64,000 bases of DNA, taken from the NCBI RefSeq assembly GCF_030704535.1, contig NC_081819.1:15232501-15296500 (forward strand), given 5' to 3'. Under the pieces are notes generated by a model. It did not search any database and was not told the origin of the DNA. It saw only the letters and a list, made by a program, of their open reading frames with translations. A program made the translations under genes and the position numbers. How positions within the stretch are numbered: the first letter of the stretch is position 1; the number at the start of each line of letters is the position of its first letter. This document shows, one piece after another, positions 1 to 11,008 of this stretch. The stretch is from Vitis vinifera. Lineage: Eukaryota > Streptophyta > Magnoliopsida > Vitales > Vitaceae.

Positions 1-785
1 ACAAACTAATAAAAAAATTTATATTCATTTTTTTCCCATTTTCAACTTAATTTTAGGTATTAGTCACCCTTTATTTTGAAAAAAAAAAAATTCCCTCTTA
101 ACTTAAAGGTTTAGAAAAAAAAATGAAAAGAAAATTGGAACTTTCCTTAAAAGATATAAATTTAATTTTCAATCTCAAAAAGAAAAAAAAAAATCATTTG
201 AATGCTATTGAAAAAAAAAATTAAAAATTAATATTTTTTATAAATTTTAAATAAATAAAAAAATTGAATATTTTATAAAACCTATTTAAAATTACTACTT
301 TTTTTTTTCCTTTTTTATTTTAATTTCATCAATTTTTTTTCTTCATACATACATTATCTTTATTTGTTGTCCATTTTTGTTGTGTATGTTAAAATGTTTT
401 TTTTATTACAATTTCTCTAATCAGCTTACATTTTTGTCCATTTGAGATTTTATTAAACAATTTTTTAATAATGGTTTCTGGTAACATTGGATTTGAAATT
501 TTTAAATTTTTTATTTTTAAAATTTAATTAAATAATAGCTTATTTACAACTAAACTATATAATTATATTATATCATATACCATTTAATTATCCAAATTAA
601 GGTAGTTATATTTAACTTTATATTTATGGTCTTAGTAATGATGCCATCCTCATGTTACCATTGGTATATAATTTTTAAGTAAAAAATCTCATCATTTTTA
701 ATTTATTTTATATTTAGTTATTTCGATTTAACAATGCTTTTTTAAAGTGTTTACGAAAAGGTGAATCTCAATAATGAACTACACC
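1..785. other. AT-rich intergenic DNA
   Basis: This stretch is very AT-rich, with many A and T runs and no open reading frame of note. I see no gene, RNA or recognisable element in it. Confidence 0.6.
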
Positions 786-2045
786 TAGAACGGGGGGTGA
801 ATAGGGACAATTTAAAAATTCTCCCAACAAAGATTACCTAACCTTATATTATCTCAATGTCAAGAAACTTCTCTTTCAACAACTTTTCAACAAAGCATAA
901 CATGCATAAGTAATAAAGTATGCATCAACACTCTCCCAACAATTTATAAATGTAAAACACATGCAAATGCTTCAACACTCCTCAAAAATAAGTCAAAAGA
1001 ATAATCATCTCCTCAACTCATATCAATTGACTCCATGATATCATTAAACAAAATGAACAGAAAAATTATTAAGGATATTCCATGGACCATCACACTTATA
1101 TCACCTCATATTTCTTCCATTCAACACGTATACCCAAGTAATCAATAATATCAAAAATAGAAAATAATTCGAAGTGTAGAGTGAGAGAAAGAGACAATGA
1201 ATACTAGATTTTTAACGTGGAAAACCTCTGAAGAGATAAAAAACCACGAGCCTATCACTGATTGAAAAACTCCACTATGAAGAATAAAAACTGAGTACAA
1301 AGTTTTACCTAGCTCAAGCCAACCAATCCTTCCCGGATTATTTGACTAGTACCTTCACTTTCAACTTCTCACCTTCTTCTTCCGTACCACACTTGGAGTC
1401 CGCACCAAGCTCAATTCGGCCTCTTCTTGAATCCACACAAGAAGCAAATGAGGTTTTGCACAAACCCATATAGAATGAGAGATTGAGATATGAATGAAGA
1501 AATGAATCAACCCATTGATTGCTAAAAAAAATCCAATTAAAATTAGTTTGGAAAACATTAAAAGAAATGGATTTCTTTACAATCAATAACCCCAAATTAG
1601 GAAAACAAGATGAGAAAAGGAAGAACACATGGAGTGACTGCTCTCTCTACGTTTTTTGTAGTCACTCTCCAAAAAAATGAGAGAAGATTGCTTTTTAAAG
1701 TGTAAAAAAAAGCCCTTAATCTAATGGTTGAGATTTGATCTAAAAAAAAATTAGTTGGATCAATCCATCCCTGCACCTAGATCGATCCAAAAACAGAGGA
1801 ATAAAAGTCTTGCATCAAAGACCATTTTTCCCAACTTTCTAACGCATTTAAAGATTAAAAATCGAGTTGATTCACATTCAATCACTACACACTCGGCTAC
1901 ATACCTTGACCTCTTAGCAAAATCTTAGTCTTCAAAGTCAAGTAGTCCGAAGAGAAATTGGGAAGCCGAGTTAAGGGACACTTAGGAATTTTGTCCGGAA
2001 TTGCCAACCTAGCTAAACACTCACAGTTTCTACCCATATTACTCA
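786..2045. repeat. Unclassified dispersed repeat, less AT-rich
   Basis: The stretch opens with the phrase CACCTAGAACGGGGGGTGAATAGGG, a variant of a phrase also present at about 19735 (+) and 45840 (-). It also holds the phrase 'aacgtggaaaacctctgaag' followed by a paired 'aaaccacgag' near 1216-1250, a type of sequence common in plant dispersed repeats. The short minus-strand ORFs at 1338-1628 have no protein-like features. I could not find its ends or target-site duplications, so the class of element is unknown. Confidence 0.4.
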
Positions 2046-2227
2046 CATTTCTTGTTTTTTTTTTTTTTCAAATTTTTTTATAAAATCTATTTTTTATTTA
2101 ACTAATAATATTATCTCTAATTTTTTTCTATTTGAAAAACTTAGAGTGCATTTGATAATATTTTTACTCGAAACTCTTTTTAGTACAAATGTTTTGTCTA
2201 AAAGTATTTTTAGGAGAATCATTAGAA

Positions 2228-2342
2228 CCCATTTGGTAGTGATTCTAGAAAACGTTTTTAACTTTTCTAACACTATAAAGTTTTTATCTTTCAAGTATTA
2301 AAAAAACTAAAAAGGTTTCGTAAAATTACTGTCAAACACACT
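2228..2342. mobile_element. Small MITE-like element
   Basis: The left end (TTTGGTAGTGATTCTAGAAAACG) and the reverse complement of the right end (TTTGACAGTAATTTTACGAAAC) match imperfectly over about 20 bases, so this is a short non-autonomous terminal-inverted-repeat element. A related copy lies at about 2706-2822. The flanking sequence to about 2580 is rich in related fragments. Confidence 0.45.
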
Positions 2343-2705
2343 AAGAAGTGTTTTTAATTTAAAAAGTGTTTTTGAAGAAAAATTAGATGTTTTGACGAAT
2401 TTTAAGAAATACTTTTAAAAATCTAAAAAATCATTAGTAGAGTTAAAAAATCACTTATGGTGTTTTCTAGAGAAACAAGTGATAGATGATTCTTCTAAAA
2501 ACACTTCTATAAAAAATATTTTGAAACTCACTTTATAAAAATGTTTTTGAAATAATCACTTATTAATTAGTGTTTAACTTGGAGAAGAAATTTTTTCTAA
2601 ATTCTTGCTTGTTTTACATCATATCCATGTAAGAATGTCGTTTTTATTTTATTATATATTTTTTTTAATGAAAGGACAATATTTTTAATTAAGTTTGAAA
2701 ATTAG

Positions 2706-2822
2706 AGCCGTTAGTGATTCTGTAAAACGTTTTTAACATTTTTAAGATTTGAAATTTTTTTTTTATCCAAGTGTTAATTAGAAATAGTAGAACTATTTTC
2801 CAAGATCACTCTCAAACACAAT
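2706..2822. mobile_element. Second copy of the small MITE-like element
   Basis: It starts with GTTAGTGATTCTGTAAAACGTTTTTAAC and ends with ATCACTCTCAAACACAAT, which are diverged versions of the ends of the 2228-2342 element in the same order. The target-site duplication is not clear. Confidence 0.4.
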
Positions 2823-3900
2823 CTTATTTTATTATGGCAACCATTGTTCATTGTGTCGGCATTCACCAAGATCTAATTTTGAATAGATAATTAATAATCT
2901 TATATTACCCCACAAAATAATTTATTATGAAGCATAGATCATCTACTTAAAAAGAGCTTACTTAACTTGACTTGCCGCTTAAGCTATAAGCCTATAACTT
3001 ATGATACACTCACTGCTCTAGGCTTCATCATGTACTTTTACAAAGTCAATTACCTTTTGCTAAAAGTAGAAAGCTTTTTTAGCCTTGGAATGGGACTTTT
3101 TAAAAAAAAAAACAGGAATATTATTTTAAAAATATATTATTAAAATATGGTAGTAAAGGGAATATGAGTAAAAGGAGAAACGAAAATCAAAAAATATTTT
3201 GAATATTTTATCTAAATATTAAATAATTCAAATATCTATAAATTTTACCTAATTTTATTCATATTTAAAAGAAAAATATTTCTAATATTTTTTTCATTTT
3301 CTTATTATTTTCTTGAAAGACTATCAATAATAAATCAATTTATTGACTTAATATGATTTGATAACTTAATTTAAGTAATTAAGTAAATAAAATATGTCTG
3401 ATAAAACAACTTAATATTACAATTTAAAGTTACTTTTAACTTTAGATATTAACTAAAAATAGTTAACTTATTCTTAATTTTAATTTTTTTTATTTTTTAT
3501 ATAAAAGATTTTTAAAATATTTTAAATACGGCTCAAAACATTATAAAAATAAAACTTAAAAATAAAGTATTAATGTCATAACATTATATGGAATTATAGC
3601 ATCATATCGTCATAAATGACGTCATTGTTTTATTATATAATTTTAAAATTCTTCTGAAATTATTTTATTATGGGTACCATGAAAGGAGGGATTATAATTC
3701 CATTTGTGTTATTTAACAATTTGATTAAGTATGGGTGATGGCATTGGCATCATATCATCGTGTCTGATGAGCTCACTCTTTAATCTTTATTTTATTATTT
3801 AGGTTTTTTTTATAATAGTTTTTTGTTATTTTTTTAGAAAAGGACAATATTTTGATTATTTTATTATCCAGCTGTCGGAAATAGTCCAATGTGGCAACAT
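2823..3900. other. AT-rich intergenic DNA upstream of ERF-a
   Basis: There is no coding potential. Runs of A and T and short direct repeats dominate. The stretch ends where similarity to the promoters of the other ERF copies begins. Confidence 0.5.
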
Positions 3901-3939
3901 TTAATAAAAACGACAAAAATAAAAAAAATAAAAAATAAA

Positions 3940-4133
3940 TAAAGACGCGCTTGCTGACACCTGCATTACATTTTATATGAATTATACGAGGGGAGTGAAG
4001 CTACGTAGAACTCAGAAGAAATTTTTTCTATGAAACTGTTGATTCTCCCTCTCTCCCTCTCTCTCTCTTATAAAAACCATGAAAGCCCTGCTCCCATCTC
4101 ATCAACTTTCACAATCATTCAAATTATAAGAAA
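3940..4133 (+). promoter_or_regulatory. Promoter and 5' leader of ERF-a
   Basis: A TATA box (TTATAAAA, 4068-4075) lies about 60 bases before the start codon, next to a CT-rich stretch (4049-4068). The sequence from about 3985 (GGGAGTGAAG.TACGTAGAA) to the ATG aligns with the promoters of ERF-b and ERF-c, including CCATGAAAGCCCT just after the TATA box, so the duplication carried the promoter. Unlike the other three copies, no CACGTG G-box is present; the aligned place near 3942-3960 reads ACGCGC. Confidence 0.7.
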
Positions 4134-4751
4134 ATGTACGGCAACACCACTTTCAACTCTGATTTCGCTCTTCTTGAATCCGTTCGCCGTTATCTTCTTG
4201 AGGATTCCGACCTTCCTCACCCATTCTCTGCCAATGCTCCGGCAGATTCCGCCACTAATCCCACCTTCACTGAAAATTGGGAGAATTCGCCGGTATTGGA
4301 CGCTGCTGCCGCCAGTGGAGTCGTAGGGGAGGTGAAGGCAGAGACCCAGGAGGCCGCGGGGCCGGAGGAGTGGAGGAGATACAGAGGAGTGCGGCGTAGG
4401 CCGTGGGGGAGGTACGCGGCGGAGATAAGGGATCCGGCGAAGAACGGCGCCAGAGTGTGGCTGGGGACGTACGAGACTGCGGAGGACGCCGCGCTGGCTT
4501 ACGACCGAGCCGCCTTCAGGATACGCGGCTCTCGTGCGCTAGTCAATTTTCCTCAGCGGATTGGGTCCGGCGATCCAGAGCCGGTGAGAATAACCCCCAA
4601 GCGCCGCTCTCCGCAGCCGTCATTGTCGGCTGCGGCGGCACCAGCCCTCAAGCGTAGAAAGGGCGACGTGGATTCGACGGTTGAAGTAGAGGCGGCCACA
4701 GAAAATGTAGTAGATGTGTTCCAACTGCATCAACTATGGGTGGACTCATAG
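4134..4751 (+). CDS. ERF-a: ethylene-responsive factor, AP2/ERF group IX type
   Basis: This encodes a 205-aa nuclear transcription factor, intronless. The AP2/ERF DNA-binding domain spans about residues 82-140: [11 protein letters not shown], then [27 protein letters not shown] and NFP. The alanine and aspartate in the AAEIRD segment place it in the ERF subfamily, which binds GCC-box DNA. The N-terminus (SDFALLES, residues 9-16) resembles Arabidopsis ERF2 and ERF1A, that is group IXa. A basic stretch (KRR, then LKRRK, about 155-176) is a likely nuclear signal. The start fits the shared MYG start of the paralogues. Two things are odd: the usual WGK lysine is arginine (residue 93), and the domain end reads LVNFPQ where ERF-c and ERF-d have LLNFPL. 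Coding GC is far above the surroundings. Family is certain; the exact orthologue is not. Confidence 0.95.
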   Translation: MYGNTTFNSDFALLESVRRYLLEDSDLPHPFSANAPADSATNPTFTENWENSPVLDAAAASGVVGEVKAETQEAAGPEEWRRYRGVRRRPWGRYAAEIRDPAKNGARVWLGTYETAEDAALAYDRAAFRIRGSRALVNFPQRIGSGDPEPVRITPKRRSPQPSLSAAAAPALKRRKGDVDSTVEVEAATENVVDVFQLHQLWVDS

Positions 4752-5148
4752 TCTGAAGAAGATCAGCTAACGGACTCCTTTTTTTTTCCTTTAAATTATG
4801 ATATGTAAAATTAAAAATAAAATAAAATAAAATAAAGGTGATGTGAATTTTTTTAAAAGATTTTTTTAACATCAAGATCTAATGATGTTTGTTGATGTTA
4901 AGGATTACGTGCATGTCTCTAAATGATAATTAAAAGTATGAAAAATATTTTGAAAATTTTTATATCGTACATAAATACTTAATAACTTCACAAAAAAAAA
5001 ATACATAGATCGAAAAAATTATTTTTTATATTTAAGTTTTCAAACATGAGATTTTAAAATAATTAACAACTAATTTTCACAATGATTTCAAAGGGGCACT
5101 TAATCTTTTGTGTGATTATGACCTTTAATATTCATATAATTTTATATA
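4752..5148 (+). other. 3' flank of ERF-a
   Basis: The bases just after the stop (GAAGAAGATCAGCTAACGGACTC) are nearly identical to those after the ERF-b stop. A stretch at 4871-4904 (CATCAAGATCTAATGATGTTTG...) is shared with the 3' flanks of ERF-b and ERF-d and probably lies in the 3' UTR. The rest is AT-rich with no gene. Confidence 0.6.
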
Positions 5149-5890
5149 ATTATATGAATATTATATAATTAACTTATTTTCTATGAAATTATTGTATATT
5201 TATATATAATGCAAAAGTTTTTAAAATATTTTTAATTTTTTAATTATTAATTATAATACTCTAAAAAATTTATTAAAAACATTTTAAATTTTCTTAATTT
5301 TATGAACAAGTAAATTTTTTTGTACTTGGGGTACTAAATTTTCATTTGTTATAATATTTAATTATTAGTGAAGATGTTTTAAAATAGTTATAAAAAAAAT
5401 GTTAAATTTAGAAAATAGTTGCACAATAAATAAAAAATTAGAAATTGAAAATAGTATAAAAGTAAAAATAATATGACAAAGATTCACAAAAATACCTTCA
5501 TCATATTATTTTTGTGTTTATACTATTTTTAATTTTAATATTTTTATCATATAACTATTTTCTTAATTTAATATTTCTTTCATAATCATTTCAAAACATG
5601 ATCACTATAATTACATAAAAAATTAATATTAAAATATAACATATTTTACATATAATTTGTTATAAAAAATTATATTTTCTTTTATATATATAACAACATA
5701 TTTAAAAAAGTTTAATCCAAACAAAAATTAATAAAAAACTGAAATAGATATAAGTATAAAATAAAAACCATGGTTTTAACGCTTTATAGTCATAAATTTT
5801 TTCTCCTATTCAATGTGATATCTTCCTTTATCTGAAGTTGGATCACAATCACCCCTCATTCGAGCATGACCGGTTGATGTGTTACTTCAA
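5149..5890. repeat. Direct repeat copy A flanking the caulimovirid segment
   Basis: This stretch of about 742 bp is nearly identical by eye to 9672-10452 in the same orientation. Both start ATTATATGAATATTATATAATTAAC and both end CCCCTCATTCGAGCATN..GTTACTTCAA; the sequences outside the repeats do not match. It contains a fold-back structure at 5366-5607. It lacks clear LTR hallmarks: the ends are not TG and CA, and no primer-binding site or purine tract sits beside it. Confidence 0.8.
5366..5607. repeat. Long imperfect inverted repeat (fold-back, MITE-like)
   Basis: Two arms of about 110 bases face each other around a short loop near 5477-5500. For example GAAAATAGTATAAAAGTAAAAATAATATGA pairs with TCATATTATTTTTGTGTTTATACTATTTT, and the outer TAGTGAAGATGTTTTAAAATAG pairs with the complement of CATTTCAAAACATGATCACTA. 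It looks like an old fold-back MITE inside repeat A; copy B carries the same structure at 9892-10131. Confidence 0.7.
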
Positions 5891-6542
5891 TTATTTTAAG
5901 GGTCTACATATGAATCATCTGATAAAGCTGTGTATTCAGTTTCTTCATTTTCTTCATTTTCTTGATGATCTCCAAATTGTTTGAGAGTTTGAATGGATCC
6001 TTGACGACATTGCTCTAAATAAGTAGCAACGACTAATGAAACTTGACATTTGCTTTTCAAAGTTAGGAATTTTTCTTGAGTCAGCCCTTGAGAAGAGCTT
6101 GTTGAATCTTTTGAATTTGATGATCTTGGCCTTGAAATTATTTGCAAAATCTTTTGCTGACATACAAAATCATGATTGAATTTGTCCTACCATTTGATAC
6201 TGAATTCTCTAGAGAGAGATAATGGAAAATGATGAGGTTGCTCTTGCTTCTTGATAATATTCCATGTGAGAATCCAAGAAATTCTTAATCTGGAACAGAA
6301 CGTAAGGAGTCTCGATTGAGAGATAGACTGAGATGAAGTCTTGCCCTTGTAGAAGTTGAATTTTTCTTGAATTTCAAGAGGAAATATGGAGTCTAGTAGA
6401 CCAAAGAAAGTCCACTATTTTTGAAACCAAGTAGGAAATTTGGTATTACAGTTTCTTGAGAATTGGATGAACCAAGAATGTTGGTAGCTTTGCAAATAAA
6501 ACATATTGTACCAAACATCCATATAATCTATGTAATTGTAGC

Positions 6543-7136
6543 TCATGAGATGGAAATGTTGACTAAATGCCTTACAGGTGATGGGTTTTTTTTATTCCAA
6601 TCAACAATGGTCATGACTCTGAGAATTTGACATTTGGAAAAAGCAATCATTTGAGAATTGTTTTTATTAGTGTTATGAGTAATTTCAACTGAATCAGTGT
6701 CAACTAAGATGAACTCATAAAATTGACGAGTTTTCAAAGGATCATTAGAATTAAAGCTGACTCCATAAGGAAAGATGTAAGGAAGAATTTTAGAGATTTC
6801 TTCATAATTGTACTCTGGCTCAATGAAAGCAATTTCTAAGGTTTTGGGTTTTTTAACATATTGGCTAGTTGGAAAAGAAGAAGGAGAAAATAGTGTTGAA
6901 ATAGTGCTAAGACTAGATTGACTCTGAACAAGAATATTTTTAGAGGTTGATTTAGAAGCTTGAATAAAACTTTTTGAAGGTCGAAGATGAGGAAAATCTG
7001 GACTCAGAACTTGAAAGGAATTTGATGTTTGTAATGGAAAAATAGGACGAATATTTAAAAATTTTGAAATCATTGCATATGAAGCTTTGGTTTTCTTGGA
7101 TGATGAATGAAGCTGGGACCTAACGGGAGAACCCAT
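6543..7136 (-). pseudogene. Downstream reading frame of the caulimovirid segment
   Basis: A 197-codon frame begins just after the RNase H part. The first half is serine-rich; the second has a more globular look with TRQFYEFILVDTDSVEI and a basic C-terminal stretch. It continues in broken form to about 5893 (for example 5896-6147), so the original product was longer. Its position fits a protein downstream of the polyprotein in caulimovirids; its function is unknown to me. It is probably not expressed. Confidence 0.55.
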
Positions 7137-7149
7137 CAGGATGGAGGAG

Positions 7150-9644
7150 GATCCTTACCCTGCAAAAACTCCTAAGTAAGGAAGTCAGGAAGGGAATTCA
7201 ACTCTCCTTTGATAAATTCAATTTCAAAATCAAAATTTGAAAGTAAAGCTTGCCATCTTGAAAAAATTTATTTTGAAACTAAATTTTTAATATCCTTTTG
7301 TAAAATATCTTTTACAGCTTTGCAATCAATTTTTAAAAGAAATTTTTTGTTTATCAAATCACTTTGAAATTTTGAAATACATAAGAGTATAGATAAAACA
7401 ATTTTTTTTACAATTGAGTAATTTATTTGAGCGCACAACCAGATCCCTTAATGATATCTAACTATATGCACTTGATTATTATATTCTTGCTTTAATATGC
7501 CCCAATGACCTAAATTAGACGCATCTGATTCTACAATGAGCAATATGAGGGATGTTAATGCATGGTAAATGTTTGACTCTTTGTTTGATTTCTTTGACCA
7601 AATTAGTATGATGCTCAATCCATGCATGAACATTTTTCCTAAGTCTTTTATATAAAGGTTCACAAATGATCCTCAAAATTTTGAAATAATCAGAAACATA
7701 ATTTAAACAACCTAGAAATCTTTGCAATTGTATTTATCTTTTATTTCATCAGGAAATTTGTTAGCAAATTCTATTGACCTTTGAATCGGTTTTGTTTTTC
7801 CTTGAAAATTTTCATATCCTAAAAATCTAATATTTGTTTGAAATAATTTCATTTTTAGAGTAGAACAAGTCATTCCATTTGCTTTAATGATGTTGAAAAA
7901 CCTTTTTAAATGAACAAAATGTTTTTCTAATGAATTAGAAAATACTAAAACACCATCAATGTATACAATTATGAATTGAAAATGAGGGTTAAAAATATCA
8001 TTCATAATATTTTGAAATTCAGAAGGGGCATTTTTGAGATCAAAAGACATGACATTCCGTTCATAATGACCAAAAGGGATAGTAAAAACAGTTTTGTATC
8101 TATCTTCTTTTTTAATTTGAACCTTCCAAAATCTTGATTTCATATCAAATTTTTAATAAATTACAGCATTATGAAGCCTTTTGAATAAATCTTGCTTATT
8201 AGGAATAAGGTATCTTATCCATTGTAATACTTTATTTAAAGGTTTATAATTAATGACTAATCTAAGTGCACCTCTTTCTATTTCAGCAGCATTTTGAACA
8301 TAAAAAATGGCATAGCTCCAAGGAGATTTTGAGGGTCTTATTAATTTTTTCTTTATTAATGGATCAATTTCTTATTTACAGTATTCTAAAAGTTTTTCAT
8401 TCATTTGAATAGGTCTTGCTTTAGTGGGAATTTTAAACTCATCAAAAATTTGAATGTAGGGTAAACTTATCTCATGTTTCTTTTGGGACCAAAAAATATT
8501 TGGAAGATCAGAACAAATTTCTTTTTGAAAAAGATCGTGAATCTCTTTTATTTTCTTTTGAACTTTATTTTCTAGAAGTTGTTCTTCAACCTTTTTATAT
8601 TGAATTTGTTTTGATAGAAAATTTATATGAGCTTGTTTTCTTTGAATTAAATTTATTCTTTTATTTATTGAATCACTTTGGACTTGATGTATTTCCTTTT
8701 TAGTTAATGGATATATAAAAGGAAAAAATATGGTGTTTCCTAATATTGTAGTTTTGACACCTTCATCATTTACTTGAAAAGAGTAAAGTAATGTAATAAA
8801 AGGGGTTCCTAAGATTAAAGGTTCAGTCATATTTTGTACTAATATAAATTGAGTTCTAAAACAATAATTATTTTGACATATATGAACATTTTGAAGTTTA
8901 AACTCAATCTCTAATTTTCCTTTATTTGCATCAAAAAGTTCTTGTCATGTTTTTTCATAATATTTAATAGGAATTAATCCTTCTTGAATACAATTCATAT
9001 CGGCTCCTGAGTCTATTAATGCTACTATTTCCATTTCAAAATCTTCAACTATGATTTTTACATTTGTATACCATCTTTGAAAATCTATTTTTGATATTGT
9101 ATTTATAAATGATTCTATAGGGGTTTGTTTATTAAGTATTATTATTCCTGAATCTTGATTATCAGATGTTTCAGCAAAATCTTGTTTATATTATATTATA
9201 TTTTTTATTTGTTCATTTTCTTATTTTAATTAATCTATTTGCTTTTTTATTTTTTGTATTTCTTCTTTCAAGTCTTCAATAGTTATAGGTTTTTGAATAT
9301 TTTTGAATCTATTAAAAATTTCATCCATTGAGTTTTATGTAGGTTTAATTGATTAGAGAAAATATTTGACTCAAACTTTTCTTCAAAAAGAGGAATTTCT
9401 GAAACAAAGTTTGACATAGTTTTTAGTTGATTTTCTATTTGATTCAATTTTCCATCTAACTTTGAATTATTAAATTTTATATGATGACTATATGATGATG
9501 CAGATGATGATGCAAGTGAATCTTTTTATCTCATATGAAGAACTTTCTAAATTAAATGTAGAACAATTTGATGCAGATGCAGAACTAGTATTAGACCTAA
9601 GAGATCGAAGAATTAGTTCTATTTAATTTCCTTATAATATTACT
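7150..9644 (-). pseudogene. Caulimovirid protease / reverse transcriptase / RNase H, broken
   Basis: Visible pieces on the minus strand are an aspartic protease active site of the type IDSGAD (near 9000-9020) followed by an ILGTPF motif (about 8810); the RT palm with FGHYERNVMSF and the catalytic box as YIDGVLVF (7945-7970); the RT connection RFLGCLNYVSDYF (about 7690-7730); and an RNase H start VESDASNLGHWG (about 7500-7550). The catalytic box has lost its second aspartate (YIDG where YIDD is expected). Stops and frameshifts separate the readable blocks at 8372-8830, 7712-8143, 7515-7727 and 7448-7663. The upstream part (about 9280-9644) is serine- and acid-rich with a short predicted coiled coil. 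It is a relic, not an active gene. Confidence 0.8.
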
Positions 9645-9671
9645 CATTGTTACAAAAAATAATCACAAACT

Positions 9672-10202
9672 ATTATATGAATATTATATAATTAACTTAT
9701 TTTCTATGAAATTATTGTATATTTATATATAATGCAAAAGTTTTTAAAATATTTTTAATTTTTTAATTATTAATTATAATACTCTAAAAAATTTATTAAA
9801 AACATTTTAAATTTTTTTTCTTAATTTTACGAACAAGTAAATTTTTTTGTACTTGGGTACTAAATTTTCATTTGTTATAATATTTAATTATTAGTGAAGA
9901 TGTTTTAAAATAGTTATAAAAAAATGTTAAATTTAGAAAATAGTTGCACAATAAATAAAAAATTAGAAATTGAAAATAGTATAAAAGTAAAAATAATATG
10001 ACAAAGATTCACAAAAATACCTTCATCATATTATTTTTGTGTTTATACTATTTTTAATTTTAATCTTTTTATCATATAACTATTTTCTTAATTTACTATT
10101 TCTTTCATAATCATTTCAAAAATGATCACTATAATTACATAAAAAAATTAATATTAAAATATAACATATTTTACATATAATTTGTTATAAAAAATTATAT
10201 TT

Positions 10203-10254
<52 letters not shown>

Positions 10255-10452
10255 CAACATATTTTAAAAATTTTAATCCAAACAAAAATTAATAAAAATC
10301 TAAAATAGATTTAAATATAAAATAAAAACCATGGTTTTAAGGCTTTCTAATCATAAATTTTTTTCTCCTATTCAATGTGATATCTTCCTTTATCTGAAGT
10401 TGGATCACAATCACCCCTCATTCGAGCATCACAGGTCGATATGTTACTTCAA
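9672..10452. repeat. Direct repeat copy B flanking the caulimovirid segment
   Basis: This is the partner of 5149-5890, same orientation. The length difference is mostly an expanded TA run at 10208-10253. The fold-back at 9892-10131 is present as in copy A. The few substitutions seen by eye suggest the duplication is fairly young compared with the decay of the viral reading frames. Confidence 0.8.
10208..10253. repeat. (TA)n microsatellite
   Basis: A run of about 23 TA units lies inside repeat B. The matching place in repeat A (about 5684-5692) has only four, so the run expanded in copy B after duplication. Confidence 0.95.
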
Positions 10453-11008
10453 ATTTAATTTATTTATTTTAATTCTATATAAAATTAATTAATTTAAAAA
10501 GTTATAATTTTCTAATTAAGTGTTTGTTTGAATATATTTTTTATTTTTATTTTTTAAAATTAAAAATATTTGTAACTTGCATTTAAAATATAGTAACTCT
10601 TACTTAAGATTTATGGATTTATCTTATGTTCTTAAAATTATTTTTGGAAAATTTTAAATTTAAGATAGTAAGATTTTATTAATATTTCAATTTTTAAATA
10701 ATTTTTTAAAATTCATTATCTTTTAAAGATGAACATTTAAAGGTTGTTATATTTTATCAATTGGACTGCAATTTAAATATGAAAAACAATTTCAAAATTC
10801 AATTTAACGTCTCTCTAAAAATGACAACTTTTTTACTGTAGATATGAACACGAACGTTAACATCAAACAAACATAATTAAATCTTGATATTAAAAAATTC
10901 TTAAAAAAAGAAAACTCACAACACCTTCGTTTTATTTTATATTTAATTTTACAGAAAAAAAAAAAAAAAAAAAAGGAAGCGTGACTCCGTTAGCTGATCT
11001 TCTTCGTA
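10453..11008 (-). other. 3' flank of ERF-b
   Basis: This is AT-rich DNA without a gene. Within it, 10859-10895 on the minus strand carries the ATCAAGATTTAATTATGTTTG stretch shared with ERF-a and ERF-d, and a poly-A run at 10955-10974 lies near the ERF-b stop. The block from about 10840 to the stop aligns with the 3' flank of ERF-a. Confidence 0.6.

Larger units (their letters stand above)
5891..9671 (-). mobile_element. Endogenous caulimovirid (pararetrovirus) segment, decayed
   Basis: Read on the minus strand, the order is: a start-like region and coiled-coil/low-complexity part (about 9644-9250), aspartic protease (about 9050-8800), reverse transcriptase (about 8400-7700), RNase H (about 7700-7150), then a further reading frame (7136 to about 5893). 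This is the domain order of Caulimoviridae polyproteins. There is no integrase and no Ty3/Copia-type LTR. Movement and coat protein parts are absent. Frameshifts and stops run through every part, so it cannot encode a working product. The genus is not established. Confidence 0.8.

Noticed and set aside
4030-4326. 98-codon plus-strand frame overlapping ERF-a
   Set aside because: It starts upstream of the TATA box and is out of frame with the ERF-a gene, so it is a shadow frame.
5149-10452. Ordinary Ty3/Gypsy LTR retrotransposon
   Set aside because: No integrase, no TG..CA ends, no primer-binding site or purine tract, and the RT/protease look caulimovirid.
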